Assembly: GCA_003212625.1 (NCBI GenBank) | Contig: QCPI01000005.1 | Location: 1-61,662, forward strand | DNA: 61,662 nt | Reading direction: 5' to 3' | DNA from: Prochlorococcus sp. AG-436-J02 | GTDB taxonomy: Bacteria > Cyanobacteriota > Cyanobacteriia > PCC-6307 > Cyanobiaceae | In this document: positions 10,230-20,802 of the stretch, in pieces | Layout of the letters: each line of letters starts with the position of its first letter | How positions within the stretch are numbered: the first letter of the stretch is position 1 | Made by a program: the position numbers and the translations under genes | The notes under the pieces: generated by a model | Database searches by the model: none | Told to the model about the DNA's origin: nothing | What the model saw: the letters and a program-made list of their open reading frames with translations, nothing else

Positions 10230-11627
10230 TTATTGCCGTAGATAAGGTAAAACCTTTTCCAATTCCAACTTACGACTACCTTTAATCAAGATATTATCTC
10301 CAGGTGAAAGCCATGACAATATTGATTTAGCTGCATCTTCTGGTGTACTTACTACATCATGATTTGGTAATTCTTTTATTATCTTTTTTATGATGTTGGA
10401 TTCCTCTCCACAAGAAACAAAAACTATTCCCATCAGTCCTAATTCAACGGCTCTTTGAAAAACTTTCTGATGAAGGGAAATACTTTCAGAACCTAATTCA
10501 AGCATCGTACCTAAAACCGCAAAATGTCGTCCAGGCTTACTTACCAATAATTCTAAAGATGCAATAACAGATTCCGGAGAAGCATTGTATGACTCATCTA
10601 AAATCAAAAATTTACCACAATGTACTAACCTATTTCTTCCCATTGGCATCTTTAAATTTAATTTATTTAGATTCTTTATTGATAAGCCTAATTCAGTTAC
10701 AACAGTCAAAGCCATAAGAAAGTTCATAGCATTATGTTTCCCTTCTAATGGCAATTTAAATTTAATTCCCTCAAAAAAGATAAGATTATTTTGCATGTCA
10801 ATTTGAGAAACATAATCTGGCTCAATATCCTTAACCACAATATGATCATCATCACATCCTAGCCAGTTCAATGAGAAGTCCTTAATAGCTACTCGAATAA
10901 TACGTCCTGACCATTTTTCTCTTATAATTTTTTCTAATAGGTTGTCCCCAAATGGAATAATTACAACACCATCAGATTTTAAATTAGCAGTAATCTCTGA
11001 CTTGGCTTTTGCAATATTTTCTCTACTACCGAGAATTCCTATATGAGCTTGTCCTACATTTGTAATTATAGCTATATCAGGTTCAGAACATCGAGAGAGA
11101 CGTTCAATTTGGCCTAAGCCACGCATACCCATTTCAATAACATATGCAGCATCTTTCACCGTCCCTCTTAACAGAGTTTTTGGAACTCCGATATCATTAT
11201 TTTCATTATCATTGCTTGAAACAATTTCACCAAGAGAAGACAATAGGGTCCTAATCAATTCTCTCGTAGTCGTTTTTCCAACAGATCCAGTAATAGCAAT
11301 AACAGGAAGATTTAAATTTCTCCTATGAAGCAGTGCGATTTGTTGATAGGCATACAGAGTATTTGGAACCACCCAATGAGGAAGGCCAAGTGGAATTGAG
11401 CCATTAAAGTTTTCAGATATTATTGCTGCTTGTATACCAATATCAAAGGCCATATCGAGAAAATCGTGACCATCAAATCTATTGCCTACTAAAGGGATAA
11501 AGAAGTTACCTCTTTCAATTGTTCTCGTATCAGTAGATATAAGACCAATGGGTAAGTTAAGGTCAATTTTCTCGTGATTAATTGGTTTGCCCCAAAGTTT
11601 TATTAAATCCTTAAAAACAATATCCAT
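10230..11627 (-). CDS. murF: UDP-MurNAc-tripeptide--D-alanyl-D-alanine ligase
   Basis: Adds D-Ala-D-Ala to the UDP-MurNAc tripeptide, the last cytoplasmic step of the stem peptide. The Mur ligase domains are in order: an N-terminal UDP-substrate domain, the ATP P-loop in AITGSVGKTTTREL (near residue 115), the metal-binding NVGQAHIGILGS block and the C-terminal domain with LDESYNASPES. It is 465 aa long, typical for MurF. It lies 33 bases downstream of glgA in the same direction, so it may be read from the menD-menB-glgA run. Confidence 0.96.
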   Translation of the reverse strand: MDIVFKDLIKLWGKPINHEKIDLNLPIGLISTDTRTIERGNFFIPLVGNRFDGHDFLDMAFDIGIQAAIISENFNGSIPLGLPHWVVPNTLYAYQQIALLHRRNLNLPVIAITGSVGKTTTRELIRTLLSSLGEIVSSNDNENNDIGVPKTLLRGTVKDAAYVIEMGMRGLGQIERLSRCSEPDIAIITNVGQAHIGILGSRENIAKAKSEITANLKSDGVVIIPFGDNLLEKIIREKWSGRIIRVAIKDFSLNWLGCDDDHIVVKDIEPDYVSQIDMQNNLIFFEGIKFKLPLEGKHNAMNFLMALTVVTELGLSIKNLNKLNLKMPMGRNRLVHCGKFLILDESYNASPESVIASLELLVSKPGRHFAVLGTMLELGSESISLHQKVFQRAVELGLMGIVFVSCGEESNIIKKIIKELPNHDVVSTPEDAAKSILSWLSPGDNILIKGSRKLELEKVLPYLRQ

Positions 11628-11660
11628 ACCCTATTGAAATAGAATCAAAGTAATCTAAAC

Positions 11661-13124
11661 CTATAATTTTATCTTTTTCCCTTTCCTTGACGGATCTGCT
11701 TCTTGGCCATAAGAGAATTTTTCAATCTCTGCAACATCTGGAGAAGGCTCCTTAATTCCACAAACGTCTTTATACATCAATTCATACTCCTTAGCGGATC
11801 TATCCCAACTATATTTATTTGACATTGCTCGTACTTGTAATTCCTTCCAACTTTTTTGATGCCTGTATGCTTCCCAAGAACGAACTAATGCTGTATAAAA
11901 ATCAATTGGTTCATACCGATCAAAACAAAATCCAGATCCTGTTTCATTCATAGGATTATAAGGCTCTACAGTATCGACTAATCCACCTACTTTCCTAACG
12001 ATAGGAATAGCACCATAACGCATAGCTAATAGCTGACTAATTCCACATGGTTCAAAGCGACTAGGCATCAAAAATGCATCAACACCTCCATAAATGAGCC
12101 TAGATAATGCATCATCATAAGTAAGGAAAACAGAAAAACGACCTGGATACTCAATTGCAAGTTGCCATAAAGATGATTCTAAATGACGATCTCCTGTCCC
12201 CAATACAACGACTTGAGAATCAGTATAAGAAAGAAGCCTATTAGCTACTTGTAGTAAGAGATCAATACCTTTTTGATCAACAAGCCTACCAACCATACCC
12301 ATTAAATATTTATCTGGATCCACTTCAAGTCCCATTCTTTCTTGAAGAACTCTTTTATTAATTGCTCTACCAGAAATATTTTCTGCACTAAACTTAGCTG
12401 GTAATGAATTATCTTTTGCTGGATTCCATTCGTCTAAATCAACTCCATTTAATATTCCACGTAATTTACCTGAAATATAATTCAAAAGTCCCTCTAATTT
12501 TTCTCCATATTCAGATGTTCGAATTTCTCTTGAATAAGTAGGAGATACTGCATTCACTCTATCTGCGTACAACATTGCTGATGCCATAGTGTGATCACCA
12601 TGCATATACCATGGGCACCACGTTATTTGATCAAGTTTCCACCTCCATGGGCCTTGATACTTGAGATTATGAATAGTAAATACTGTACTAATTTCAGGGT
12701 CTTGATGCATCCAAACGGGGATCATTCCGGTATGCCAATCATGACAATGAAGGACTTGCGGCTTCCATGAGTTCCATGCAAATTCAGAAACGGCACTAGC
12801 AAAAAAAGTAAATCTCCAATCTTCATCTTCTCCTCCATAAATACGCTCTGAATCAAAGCAAGGATGTCCAACCAAATATATTGGCAACCCATTAGAGGGA
12901 TGCCTTGTTTCGAAAACAGAGAAATCAACCCCCATTGTGTTAGCGCGAAATACAGGTTCAGGTACAATGTCCATCAAGGTCCATAATTTTCCATAACCTG
13001 GAATTATTAATCGAACGTCATGCCCAAGCTTTTTAAGAGCAGGGGGTAGTGAACCAACAACATCACCCATACCTCCAACTTTTACCATTGGAGCACATTC
13101 AGCAGCAGCAAAAAGTATTCGCAT
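11661..13124 (-). CDS. glgA: Glycogen (starch) synthase, ADP-glucose type
   Basis: GT5 glycosyltransferase that elongates alpha-1,4-glucan from ADP-glucose. The N-terminal [13 protein letters not shown] is the ADP-glucose binding motif, and the C-terminal domain has the [17 protein letters not shown] block with its catalytic glutamate and the later VGGLVDTV. At 487 aa it is full length. With glgB at 41024-43291 and glucokinase at 25890-26933 it covers much of the carbon-storage route, but the genes are not in one operon. The tail after about residue 465 is lysine-rich and looks disordered. Confidence 0.96.
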   Translation of the reverse strand: MRILFAAAECAPMVKVGGMGDVVGSLPPALKKLGHDVRLIIPGYGKLWTLMDIVPEPVFRANTMGVDFSVFETRHPSNGLPIYLVGHPCFDSERIYGGEDEDWRFTFFASAVSEFAWNSWKPQVLHCHDWHTGMIPVWMHQDPEISTVFTIHNLKYQGPWRWKLDQITWCPWYMHGDHTMASAMLYADRVNAVSPTYSREIRTSEYGEKLEGLLNYISGKLRGILNGVDLDEWNPAKDNSLPAKFSAENISGRAINKRVLQERMGLEVDPDKYLMGMVGRLVDQKGIDLLLQVANRLLSYTDSQVVVLGTGDRHLESSLWQLAIEYPGRFSVFLTYDDALSRLIYGGVDAFLMPSRFEPCGISQLLAMRYGAIPIVRKVGGLVDTVEPYNPMNETGSGFCFDRYEPIDFYTALVRSWEAYRHQKSWKELQVRAMSNKYSWDRSAKEYELMYKDVCGIKEPSPDVAEIEKFSYGQEADPSRKGKKIKL

Positions 13125-13143
13125 TTAATTCATAAGAAAGTAA

Positions 13144-13164
13144 GGTTTATCTTCTGGATAAACC
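13144..13164 (-). terminator. Hairpin between menB and glgA
   Basis: An 8-bp perfect inverted repeat (GGTTTATC, 5-base loop, GATAAACC). On the minus strand it follows the menB stop and is succeeded by a moderately T-rich stretch (TTACTTTCTTATG). It could be a weak terminator, a processing stem, or the structured leader of glgA. The T-tract is poor, hence the low score. Confidence 0.4.
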
Positions 13165-13171
13165 AAAAAAA

Positions 13172-14086
13172 TCACGGGAGCCATTTTGATTCCGAAAAAT
13201 CAGGATCCCTTTTCTCCATGAAAGCATTTCTCCCCTCCTTTGACTCATCAGTCGTATAAAAAAGATGTGTTGCCTGACCGGCAAGCTCTTGAATACCTGC
13301 CAATCCATCAGTATCAGCATTAAAAGAAAATTTCAAACATTTTATGGCTGTTGGACTGTTTTGAAGTATTTCTCTAGCCCATCTAACCCCCTCTGACTCA
13401 AGGAGGTTTAGTGGTGAGATCTTGTTTATCAGCCCCATTTCTAATGCCTCATTTGCGTCATATTTCCTACATAAAAACCAGATCTCTCTAGCCTTCTTTT
13501 GGCCTACAACCCTTGCTAAATAACTTGAACCAAACCCTGCGTCAAAGCTCCCAACCTTAGGTCCTGTTTGACCAAAGATTGCATTTTCCGCCGCTAAACT
13601 TAAATCACAAACCAAATGCAAAACCTGTCCTCCTCCAATTGCGAAGCCTGGAACGAGAGCAATAACTACCTTAGGAAGACTACGGATTATACGTTGTAAA
13701 TCAAGAACATTTAAACGTGGGACCCCATCCTCCCCAAGATATCCTCCATTTCCACGAATAGTCTGATCGCCACCAGAGCAAAAAGCGAATTTTCCATCTT
13801 TGGAAGGTCCTACCCCTGTAAGTAAAACCACTCCAATATCGGGATCTTCTCTGATTCTGATAAATGCATCACAGAGTTCTGAAATTGTTTGGGGTCGGAA
13901 AGCATTCCTTTTCTCAGGACGATTTATTGCAATGCGAGCAATCCCCTCAGGGCTCACATCAAGAAGGATATCTTTGTATTCACCAATAGCAAACCATGAA
14001 GTGATAATTTCACCTGGCAAAACTCTTCTAGAGATATTTTTAGGATTAATAGGATTTAAAGCCATTCTAGAAATTTCATTAGTCAA
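13172..14086 (-). CDS. menB: 1,4-dihydroxy-2-naphthoyl-CoA synthase
   Basis: Crotonase-fold enzyme that closes the second ring of the naphthoquinone head group, here for phylloquinone of photosystem I. Seen: the [14 protein letters not shown] block, the oxyanion-hole segment [11 protein letters not shown] and [19 protein letters not shown], and MenB's characteristic [20 protein letters not shown]. The 304-aa length includes an N-terminal extension of about 30 residues; an internal ATG at residue 8 is an alternative start. Its 5' end overlaps the menD stop by 8 bases, so coupling with menD is likely. Confidence 0.96.
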   Translation of the reverse strand: MTNEISRMALNPINPKNISRRVLPGEIITSWFAIGEYKDILLDVSPEGIARIAINRPEKRNAFRPQTISELCDAFIRIREDPDIGVVLLTGVGPSKDGKFAFCSGGDQTIRGNGGYLGEDGVPRLNVLDLQRIIRSLPKVVIALVPGFAIGGGQVLHLVCDLSLAAENAIFGQTGPKVGSFDAGFGSSYLARVVGQKKAREIWFLCRKYDANEALEMGLINKISPLNLLESEGVRWAREILQNSPTAIKCLKFSFNADTDGLAGIQELAGQATHLFYTTDESKEGRNAFMEKRDPDFSESKWLP

Positions 14087-15875
14087 AATTCGATAAATTC
14101 TCAGATAATGTTTTTTTTAGATCATCACGCAAACTTACTCTCAATTTATGATCTTTAACAGAGTTAGTACAAACTCTTATTAATACATTTGTTGACAAAG
14201 ATAAGCTCCATTCAATTGCCTGTTCTAAATCATCCATGCATGCAACTTGCTTATATTTCACTCCATAAGCTTTGGCAAGTGTAAGAGGACAAACTTGCTG
14301 AGGCATAAGAAAAATCTCTTCAAAATCTCCTTCTTGAATTTTATCTATATTTAACTGATTAAAGATACCCCCGCCAGCATTATCTATCATTATGACTATT
14401 AGACTAATATTCCTATCCTTTGAAAATAACCACCCATTTGTATCGTGAAAAAGTGCTAAATCACCTGTAACTAATACCATCCTTCCCATAATTATTGATA
14501 ATCCCATTCCCATTGAAAGTGTCCCATCAATTCCTGATGCACCTCTAAAACCAAAGCATCTTCTTGAAAAAGATCCCTTCCCCGAATAACTTAACCAATC
14601 TCTGATTGGACTACTTGAAGCAAGCATCACTGGAATAGAAGTTGGCAAAAAGCGAGGAAGCAATCTAGCCAAAGCAGGTTCAGTAATTAACCCATTTCCG
14701 AATAACCTTTTATCAAGCCAATCATGTATGAACAGATCATATTTTATAAGCTCTTTAGTCAACTTTTGACTAACAATTTTTTTATCTATTTCTGGCTTTG
14801 TGGAAATCCCCTCAAGCAATTTATTAACCCAAGAAGAAAACCCTTCACTAAATTGAGTTGCGCCACCTATTGGATCAAGATTTCGACAATCTCCCTCAGT
14901 AATAAGTAATTGAATTTTTCCAGGTTTTTTAAGCCAAGTTTGTAATCCTCTACTTGGTGGGATTGGACCTAAACGTAAAACTTGAATCTCTTTGATTTTT
15001 TCAAATAAACCTGTTGAGAAAAAAAGATCCCAGTGATTTATTAAACCTTCTTGATCATTTTCAACCCCAGAAAGTGGGTCAGCAAGAATTGGCCATCCAG
15101 TTAATTTTTGCCATTTTTTTAATGCGCCCCTAAAAGAAACAAGTTGTTGTGCTTTTCCTCTCCATGGGCCAATAATAATTATTCCCAAAGAGAATGGATC
15201 TAATTTTGGTGGTTTTAAAGATGGAAAAGCTTTAACGGTCTCTATTTTACTTGAAGTAATTTTATCCTTTACAAATCCATCAAAGGTCCATCCATCAAGA
15301 ACTTTTTTCTGGTCAATTTCGCAAGCATGCAAAGGCTCTTCATACGCAAGGTTAATATGCACTGGACCAGGCTTATTAGTAGACATTTCGAATGATTTTT
15401 CTACTAAAAGTGTCAGTCTTTCCTTAGAAATTAAATGAATTCCTTCTTTTGGAGATTCATCAAAATATCTACAAACAAACCTCAGAAAATCCTGTTGGTT
15501 AACTGCTTGATTCGCTCCACATTCTTTTAATCGCAGAGGTCTATCTGCAGTCAAAAACAAAAGAGGATGGCATGATCTATCTGCCTCAACAGCAGCAGGT
15601 AAAAGATTTGCAACAGCACTTCCAGAAGTAGTAATAACAGCACTTACTTGTCCACTTGCAGCACTTATTCCCAAAGCAAGAAATGCAGCCGACCTTTCGT
15701 CAATGGATGTTATGAGAGTTAATTCTTTTCTTCTATAGAGACTTGCTGCTGCCAAGGCAAGAGGGCCTGATCTACTACCTGGGCAAAGGACAAAATATTT
15801 CACTCCCTTTGCTACTAGAGTTTTAAGGAGCTCTAAACTAATAAAAAAATTGTAACGTGCTAATGAAATTGCCAA
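14079..15875 (-). CDS. menD: SEPHCHC synthase (MenD)
   Basis: Thiamin-diphosphate enzyme that joins 2-oxoglutarate and isochorismate in phylloquinone synthesis. The N-terminal PYR domain has the [16 protein letters not shown] motif and the catalytic glutamate region [14 protein letters not shown]. The C-terminal ThDP-binding domain shows [12 protein letters not shown] followed by [10 protein letters not shown]. At 598 aa it is full length. It is the first gene of a leftward menD-menB-glgA-murF series and diverges from lepB across 63 bases. Confidence 0.96.
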   Translation of the reverse strand: MAISLARYNFFISLELLKTLVAKGVKYFVLCPGSRSGPLALAAASLYRRKELTLITSIDERSAAFLALGISAASGQVSAVITTSGSAVANLLPAAVEADRSCHPLLFLTADRPLRLKECGANQAVNQQDFLRFVCRYFDESPKEGIHLISKERLTLLVEKSFEMSTNKPGPVHINLAYEEPLHACEIDQKKVLDGWTFDGFVKDKITSSKIETVKAFPSLKPPKLDPFSLGIIIIGPWRGKAQQLVSFRGALKKWQKLTGWPILADPLSGVENDQEGLINHWDLFFSTGLFEKIKEIQVLRLGPIPPSRGLQTWLKKPGKIQLLITEGDCRNLDPIGGATQFSEGFSSWVNKLLEGISTKPEIDKKIVSQKLTKELIKYDLFIHDWLDKRLFGNGLITEPALARLLPRFLPTSIPVMLASSSPIRDWLSYSGKGSFSRRCFGFRGASGIDGTLSMGMGLSIIMGRMVLVTGDLALFHDTNGWLFSKDRNISLIVIMIDNAGGGIFNQLNIDKIQEGDFEEIFLMPQQVCPLTLAKAYGVKYKQVACMDDLEQAIEWSLSLSTNVLIRVCTNSVKDHKLRVSLRDDLKKTLSENLSNFD

Positions 15876-15938
15876 AAGAACAACTACTTCGATTTTTGTA
15901 AAAAACTTTGCAACGAGAAACTAAAACAAAGAAAATTC

Positions 15939-16505
15939 ATGACTTCCACAGAATCAAAAAAGAATCAAGACCAAAATAGTTGGAAAGGATTGTTAGTTTG
16001 GATATTAATTGCGCTTTTATTAAGATGGCAAGCAGTTGAACCTAGATGGATTCCCTCTGGATCAATGATTCCAACCTTGCAAATTCAAGACCGGATATTA
16101 ATAGAGAAAATAACCCCAAGAATTAATCAAAAACTAAATAAACATTTAAATTTAAATACGATTGTTATTTTTAAACCTCCAACAATTCTTACAGAGGCGG
16201 GCTACAGTGATGGTTCAGCTCTAATAAAAAGAGTCGTTGGATTACCTGGAGACAAAATAGAAGTTACAAATGGAAAACTATATAGGAATGAAAAAGAAAT
16301 CAATGAACCTTGGATTCAAGAGCCTATTCAATATGAAATGGCGGAAATAAATGTACCTGACAATTCACTTTGGGTGTTAGGAGACAACCGAAATAACAGC
16401 TTAGACTCTCACATTTGGGGAGCTCTCCCAGAAAAAAATCTTATAGGAACTGCACTTGCAAGGTACTGGCCATTAAAAAAAATAGGGCCTATTCGGTTCC
16501 CATAA
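15939..16505 (+). CDS. lepB: Type I signal peptidase
   Basis: Removes signal peptides from exported proteins. One N-terminal membrane segment (about residues 17-30) is followed by the catalytic serine at S42 in SGSMIPTL and the catalytic lysine at K97 in ALIKRVVGLPGD. The downstream GDNRNNSLDSHIWG box is intact. At 188 aa it is a short, single-spanning cyanobacterial form. The active site would face the periplasm or thylakoid lumen. Confidence 0.95.
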   Translation: MTSTESKKNQDQNSWKGLLVWILIALLLRWQAVEPRWIPSGSMIPTLQIQDRILIEKITPRINQKLNKHLNLNTIVIFKPPTILTEAGYSDGSALIKRVVGLPGDKIEVTNGKLYRNEKEINEPWIQEPIQYEMAEINVPDNSLWVLGDNRNNSLDSHIWGALPEKNLIGTALARYWPLKKIGPIRFP

Positions 16506-16567
16506 CCTAAATTAAATTTTATTGGAGTACATTTTGCGATAATGTAGTAAGAAATGTAAAAGACTGG

Positions 16568-16912
16568 ATGTTTAATCCTGAATTTTTAGCTACAGACAAT
16601 AATGAAGGTAATGAGGCAAATGCTCTAATTCAGTACTTACAAGATCAACCTGCAGACGTTCTACAAAGAGTTGCAAAATCTGCCAGTCCAGAAATCCAAG
16701 AAATAATTCGTCACAACGTTCAAGGTTTACTAGGAATGCTTCCAGGTGAGCAATTTGAGGTAAAAGTAACTTCTAGCAAGGATAATTTGGCAAGTTTATT
16801 AGCCTCCGCAATGATGACAGGCTATTTCTTAAGACAAATGGAACAAAGGAAACAGTTGGAGGAAACACTCTTGTCTGATGAGGAGATGTCAGTCGACCCA
16901 GAAAAAATTTAA
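16568..16912 (+). CDS. DUF760 family protein
   Basis: A 114-aa soluble protein with the pattern of the cyanobacterial/plastid DUF760 family: NALIQYLQDQPADVLQRVAKSASPEIQEIIRHNVQGLLGMLP, then a helix MMTGYFLRQMEQRKQLE. Function is unknown; mostly helical. Its TAA stop lies in a TTAA that also provides the stop of the convergent DUF4336 gene. Confidence 0.82.
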   Translation: MFNPEFLATDNNEGNEANALIQYLQDQPADVLQRVAKSASPEIQEIIRHNVQGLLGMLPGEQFEVKVTSSKDNLASLLASAMMTGYFLRQMEQRKQLEETLLSDEEMSVDPEKI

Positions 16913-18087
16913 TCACTAAATTTTTTCAGAGGATCTTTAGGTACTACGCCAATTTTCAATAATTTTTGATCTAACCAGCTTAAGAAACCAAAGTCCCCTT
17001 CGTTATTAGCCCAATCAGATTTATTGATTTTATTTTTTAGTTCTTGTATTTCATTTTTCGAGAATCTAACTTTCCCGCTGTAATGAGCAGAAATTAGCCA
17101 AGAAATACCTTGTAAGGATTCAAGTTTATTCAACCAAGTTATAAAAGCTTTTTGAGCTCTAGGGAAAACCAGCCTTTCTATTACTGGAGCAATTTGTATT
17201 AGAGGTTTGTTTTTCCCAACAAGTTTTTTAGCAGATAACTCCCAATCTTTCTGCCAAGCAAAAGGATATATTCCAAAATGTGCTCTTTTGTTTCTTAAAT
17301 TTGGTTTGAAAGAATTTTCAAAAACTTCTTTTATTTTGGGTATCTCTAATTTTTCAGGTCTTAGGTATGAAGCAAATAAAACCAAACGAAGCCATCCTTT
17401 TCTTCTTGCGATAGGCGAGTCAATAAGCTCTTCAGACCCCTTCTCTCTTGAATGAAACAATAAAGGGGTAGGGTCTAAATCGAAAAGCTCTGGAGGGTTC
17501 TCTTCAATACCCACAAGTGAATCAGTCACTAACAAAGATTTTGATGGTTTATGAAAACAAGATATTTCTTGAAAACGTCCTAATCCAATATCAATTGGCC
17601 CCAATGGGAACCAGTCACAATAATCACCATGAGGAAATCCATCCGCCAATAAAATATTTGTTCTTTTAGACGGAATTCCCAGCCAATCAAAAGGCAATTG
17701 AAATGGGAAACTCCATTGACCTGGACAAACCCATATTTTTGAATCAGGAAAAGCTCTAGCCAATGCAGGAAGAGCAATTTTATGTTCCAAGCCAGAGGCA
17801 GTTGGCAAAACAATAGTTTTTACAGGACCAATTTTTTTTACAAGTAAATCAATGTCCTTTAGCAATTCTTCCGTAGGAGGGAGAGGATTAATTATCATCA
17901 ATTCATTCTTTACTCTTACAACTAATAGCCTCACTGGGACAGCAACATAATAAATCCCCTGAAGTTGTTCAAAACTCCAAATCTGATTAGGAACTAATTC
18001 ACGGAATATTGTTCTTTTTTTACCATAAGGATAGAGCGGTAAAAGTGGCCACCAACTCCATTTTTGTTCAGAAGCTAGGTTACTCAT
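16909..18087 (-). CDS. DUF4336 family protein
   Basis: 392 aa, recognised as the cyanobacterial DUF4336 family from the N-terminal WWPLLPLYPYGKKRTIFRE-type opening and the LLVVRVKNELMIINPLPPTEE segment. The family is thought to have a metallo-beta-lactamase-like fold, but I do not see a complete HxHxDH metal site, so an enzymatic role is unproven. No signal peptide or membrane segment. It starts 12 bases after the end of the permease gene, which is transcribed the same way, so it may be the distal gene of the transporter operon. Confidence 0.75.
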   Translation of the reverse strand: MSNLASEQKWSWWPLLPLYPYGKKRTIFRELVPNQIWSFEQLQGIYYVAVPVRLLVVRVKNELMIINPLPPTEELLKDIDLLVKKIGPVKTIVLPTASGLEHKIALPALARAFPDSKIWVCPGQWSFPFQLPFDWLGIPSKRTNILLADGFPHGDYCDWFPLGPIDIGLGRFQEISCFHKPSKSLLVTDSLVGIEENPPELFDLDPTPLLFHSREKGSEELIDSPIARRKGWLRLVLFASYLRPEKLEIPKIKEVFENSFKPNLRNKRAHFGIYPFAWQKDWELSAKKLVGKNKPLIQIAPVIERLVFPRAQKAFITWLNKLESLQGISWLISAHYSGKVRFSKNEIQELKNKINKSDWANNEGDFGFLSWLDQKLLKIGVVPKDPLKKFSD

Positions 18088-18099
18088 AGTTGTATTAAA

Positions 18100-18972
18100 T
18101 TAACCATTATTTATAAGAGATTGGTTTTTAAATATTCCATATTTTGGAGCAAATAAAAACGCAATTAAAAAGATTAATGTTTGCACTAAAACAATAGATC
18201 CTCCAGTTTCAATGTCTGACCAATAACTTATATAAACGCCTAAAACACTTGAGAAAGAGCTGCTAATCACAGCCAATATTGTCATCGTGTTAAAACGATC
18301 AGTTAGCAAGTATGCCGTTGCACCAGGAGTAATTAGCATTGCTACTACGAGGATAATACCAACAGTTTGCAACCCTACTACTGCGGATAAAGATAATAAA
18401 GTTAATAGCAAATAATGAAGAATTCCTGTATTGATCCCTATAGATCGAGCGTGTTTAGCATCGAAACAATAAAGCATTAAATCTTTTCTAAATAGAAGCA
18501 AAATAAATATAACTATAAAAGAGATTATCAAAGTTTGTTTAACATCTGACTGAGAAATACCTAGAGGGCTTCCAAAGAGAATCTGCATAAGGTCAATATT
18601 ACTTTTGATTTTCGAAACCAATACAATTCCTAATGCAAAAAAACCTGTAAAGACAAGACCTATTACAGTATCTTCTTTAATTCTAGATTTCTGTTTAATA
18701 AATCCGATCAAAGTAACCGAACCAACGCCAAAAACAAAAGCACCTAAAGAGAAAGGGAGCCCTAAGGCATAAGCAACTACTACTCCTGGCATGACAGCAT
18801 GAGAAACCGCATCTCCCATTAAGGCCCATCCTTTTAATGTCATATAACAAGATAGAAGTCCGCAAACACCTCCTACTAATGCACTAACCATCAACGCTCT
18901 CCTCATGAATTCATGAGTTAATGGATCCAAAAGCCAATCAATTGGCGTGATGGAAATTAGAAATTCACTCAT
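18100..18972 (-). CDS. mntB: Metal ABC transporter permease (manganese-type, ABC-3 family)
   Basis: 290 aa with about eight hydrophobic helices, the ABC-3 permease signature. The block around GDAVSHAVMPGVVVAYALGLP is typical of Mn/Zn importers, and ILVVAMLITPGATAYLLTDR of the C-terminal half. It forms the membrane channel for the adjoining ATPase and binding protein. Its start overlaps the ATPase stop by 8 bases, indicating coupled translation. Assignment to manganese rather than zinc rests on the binding protein. Confidence 0.88.
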   Translation of the reverse strand: MSEFLISITPIDWLLDPLTHEFMRRALMVSALVGGVCGLLSCYMTLKGWALMGDAVSHAVMPGVVVAYALGLPFSLGAFVFGVGSVTLIGFIKQKSRIKEDTVIGLVFTGFFALGIVLVSKIKSNIDLMQILFGSPLGISQSDVKQTLIISFIVIFILLLFRKDLMLYCFDAKHARSIGINTGILHYLLLTLLSLSAVVGLQTVGIILVVAMLITPGATAYLLTDRFNTMTILAVISSSFSSVLGVYISYWSDIETGGSIVLVQTLIFLIAFLFAPKYGIFKNQSLINNG

Positions 18973-19762
18973 TTATAAAATCTTTATTTGACGTAGGGCC
19001 TGATAAAGGATTTGGTGGAATTCCTCCAAATGTTTTATGTAAATTTTCCGAAGTGAAAACTTCCGAGGTTTCACCATAAGCAAGAACTGTTTTATTGATA
19101 AGGACGACAAAATCACAAAAATCTCGCACATGATTTAAATCATGAGTAGATATCAAAATAGTATGTCCTTCTTGTCGAAACTGAAGAAAAAGCTCTGCCA
19201 TTAACTTTTCAGTTGGCACATCAACCCCAGCAAAAGGTTCATCTAAAAGAAGCACTGATGCCCTTTGCGCTATAGCTCTTGCTAAAAACGCTCTTTTGCG
19301 CTGACCACCTGATAACGATCCAATTGGTCTATTTCGTAAATCTAAAAGATCAACTCTCTCCAAGGCATGAAAAACGGCTCTTCTATCTGACTCTCTTGGT
19401 ATGCGAAAGATATTCATAGCGCCATATCTACCCATCATCACAACATCCCAAACACTTACAGGGAAGGCATAATCGATGCCTTCATTTTGCGGGACATAAG
19501 CTACTGTCTGATCTTTCTGGGCTTGATTAACTCTAAGTCCGTTTAATCTTATTTTCCCCGTAGATGGTCTAACAAAACCCATTAAAGCTTTAAAAAAAGT
19601 TGATTTCCCCGCTCCATTCATTCCGACCAGACCACATATTGATCCAGCTTTTAAATTCAGACTTGCGTCATAAAGGGCAACGGTACCGTTGTAATCAACA
19701 CAAACTTGATCTGCCTCAATTCGCATAAAATCTTTTTCATGACTCTTAAAAATTGGATTCAT
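18965..19762 (-). CDS. mntA: Metal ABC transporter ATP-binding protein
   Basis: 265-aa ABC ATPase. Walker A is GMNGAGKSTFFKAL, the Q-loop follows in VPQNEGIDYAFP, the signature is LSGGQRKRAFLARA, Walker B is VLLLDEPFAG and the switch histidine is in STHDLNH. It powers import through the neighbouring permease. It begins six bases after the end of the binding-protein gene. I use the Synechocystis naming (mntC binding protein, mntA ATPase, mntB permease). Confidence 0.9.
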   Translation of the reverse strand: MNPIFKSHEKDFMRIEADQVCVDYNGTVALYDASLNLKAGSICGLVGMNGAGKSTFFKALMGFVRPSTGKIRLNGLRVNQAQKDQTVAYVPQNEGIDYAFPVSVWDVVMMGRYGAMNIFRIPRESDRRAVFHALERVDLLDLRNRPIGSLSGGQRKRAFLARAIAQRASVLLLDEPFAGVDVPTEKLMAELFLQFRQEGHTILISTHDLNHVRDFCDFVVLINKTVLAYGETSEVFTSENLHKTFGGIPPNPLSGPTSNKDFINE

Positions 19763-19768
19763 TATTTT

Positions 19769-20731
19769 TTATAATTTTGGAGTTAAGCCTTCAGTAATTA
19801 ATCGAACATTGTGCCTGAGCAACTTTATGTAGGTTGGAGCTGGGCCATCTGGTCCTGAAAGTGAATCTACATAAAAAGTACCGCCAAAAACAGCCCCACT
19901 AGATTCTGCAACTTCCATTTGTGCTTTTGAACTAACAGTACTTTCACAAAAAATCGTTGGGATGTCATTCTCTTTGATAAGCCTTATGAGATTAACCATT
20001 CTCTTTGGAGTTACTTGGCTTTCAGCATTAACTGGCCACAAATATCCCTCCTTCATACCATAATCATTGGCAAGATAAGAAAAGGCTCCTTCACAGGTCA
20101 CTAAAAATCTTCTTTCTTTAGAAATAGAGGATAAAGAATCCCTTAGCTCTTTATCAAGTGATGCAAGCTTAGCTTTATAGGTTGAAGCGTTAGCTCTGTA
20201 TTCAAGAGCTCCATCAGGATCCATCTTAATAAAAGCATCGACTATTTTATCTACATAATTCATAGCTCTTTTGGGAGACATCCAAGCATGAGGATTGGGC
20301 TTCCCTGCGTAAACATCGCCTTCTATCAATAGTGGCGTTATCCCTTCGGTTAATTTCACCTTGGGAATCTCGGCCGTATTCATCATAAATTTCGATATCC
20401 AAGCTTCAAGACCTAAACCATTTTCAAGAATCAGTTTTGCTCCTTTAGTTTTTACAATATCACTAGGTGTAAATTTGTAACTATGGATTTCAGCACCTGG
20501 TTTTGTAATTGATTTAACTTCTAATCTTTCTCCAGCAACATTTCTTGCAAGGTCTGCTAAAATTGTAAAAGTGGTTAAGACATAAGGCTTTTCATAGGAG
20601 GGTTTATCCGCCTTTTTATCAACACATGCTGTCAAGTATAAAATATTGAAAGCAAGAAAAATAGATAGGCTAATTAATTTTTTTTTCTTATAAATCAAAT
20701 CAGAGAAACTATATTTTTTTTTATAAACCAT
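19769..20731 (-). CDS. mntC: Manganese-type ABC transporter solute-binding lipoprotein
   Basis: 320 aa, cluster 9 (PsaA/MntC/ZnuA) binding protein. The N-terminus is Lys-rich and hydrophobic with a lipobox LTAC (Cys36), so it is membrane-anchored and periplasmic. Likely metal ligands are His in AEIHSYKFTPSD, His in NPHAWMSP, Glu in CEGAFSYLANDYG and Asp in YVDSLSG. The third ligand being Glu (PsaA/MntC pattern) rather than His (ZnuA), and the absence of a His-rich loop, favour manganese (or iron). First gene of the binding protein-ATPase-permease operon. No Zur- or Mur-like box was evident upstream. Confidence 0.9.
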   Translation of the reverse strand: MVYKKKYSFSDLIYKKKKLISLSIFLAFNILYLTACVDKKADKPSYEKPYVLTTFTILADLARNVAGERLEVKSITKPGAEIHSYKFTPSDIVKTKGAKLILENGLGLEAWISKFMMNTAEIPKVKLTEGITPLLIEGDVYAGKPNPHAWMSPKRAMNYVDKIVDAFIKMDPDGALEYRANASTYKAKLASLDKELRDSLSSISKERRFLVTCEGAFSYLANDYGMKEGYLWPVNAESQVTPKRMVNLIRLIKENDIPTIFCESTVSSKAQMEVAESSGAVFGGTFYVDSLSGPDGPAPTYIKLLRHNVRLITEGLTPKL

Positions 20732-20802
20732 CTATTGAAAATTAAAAAGTATTTATTATCTAAATATAAATCAAAGATATACCAGAAAGAAAAATCATAA
20801 GG

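Noticed and set aside
19769-20731. Zinc-binding protein ZnuA
   Set aside because: Lacks the His-rich loop and has Glu in place of the third His.
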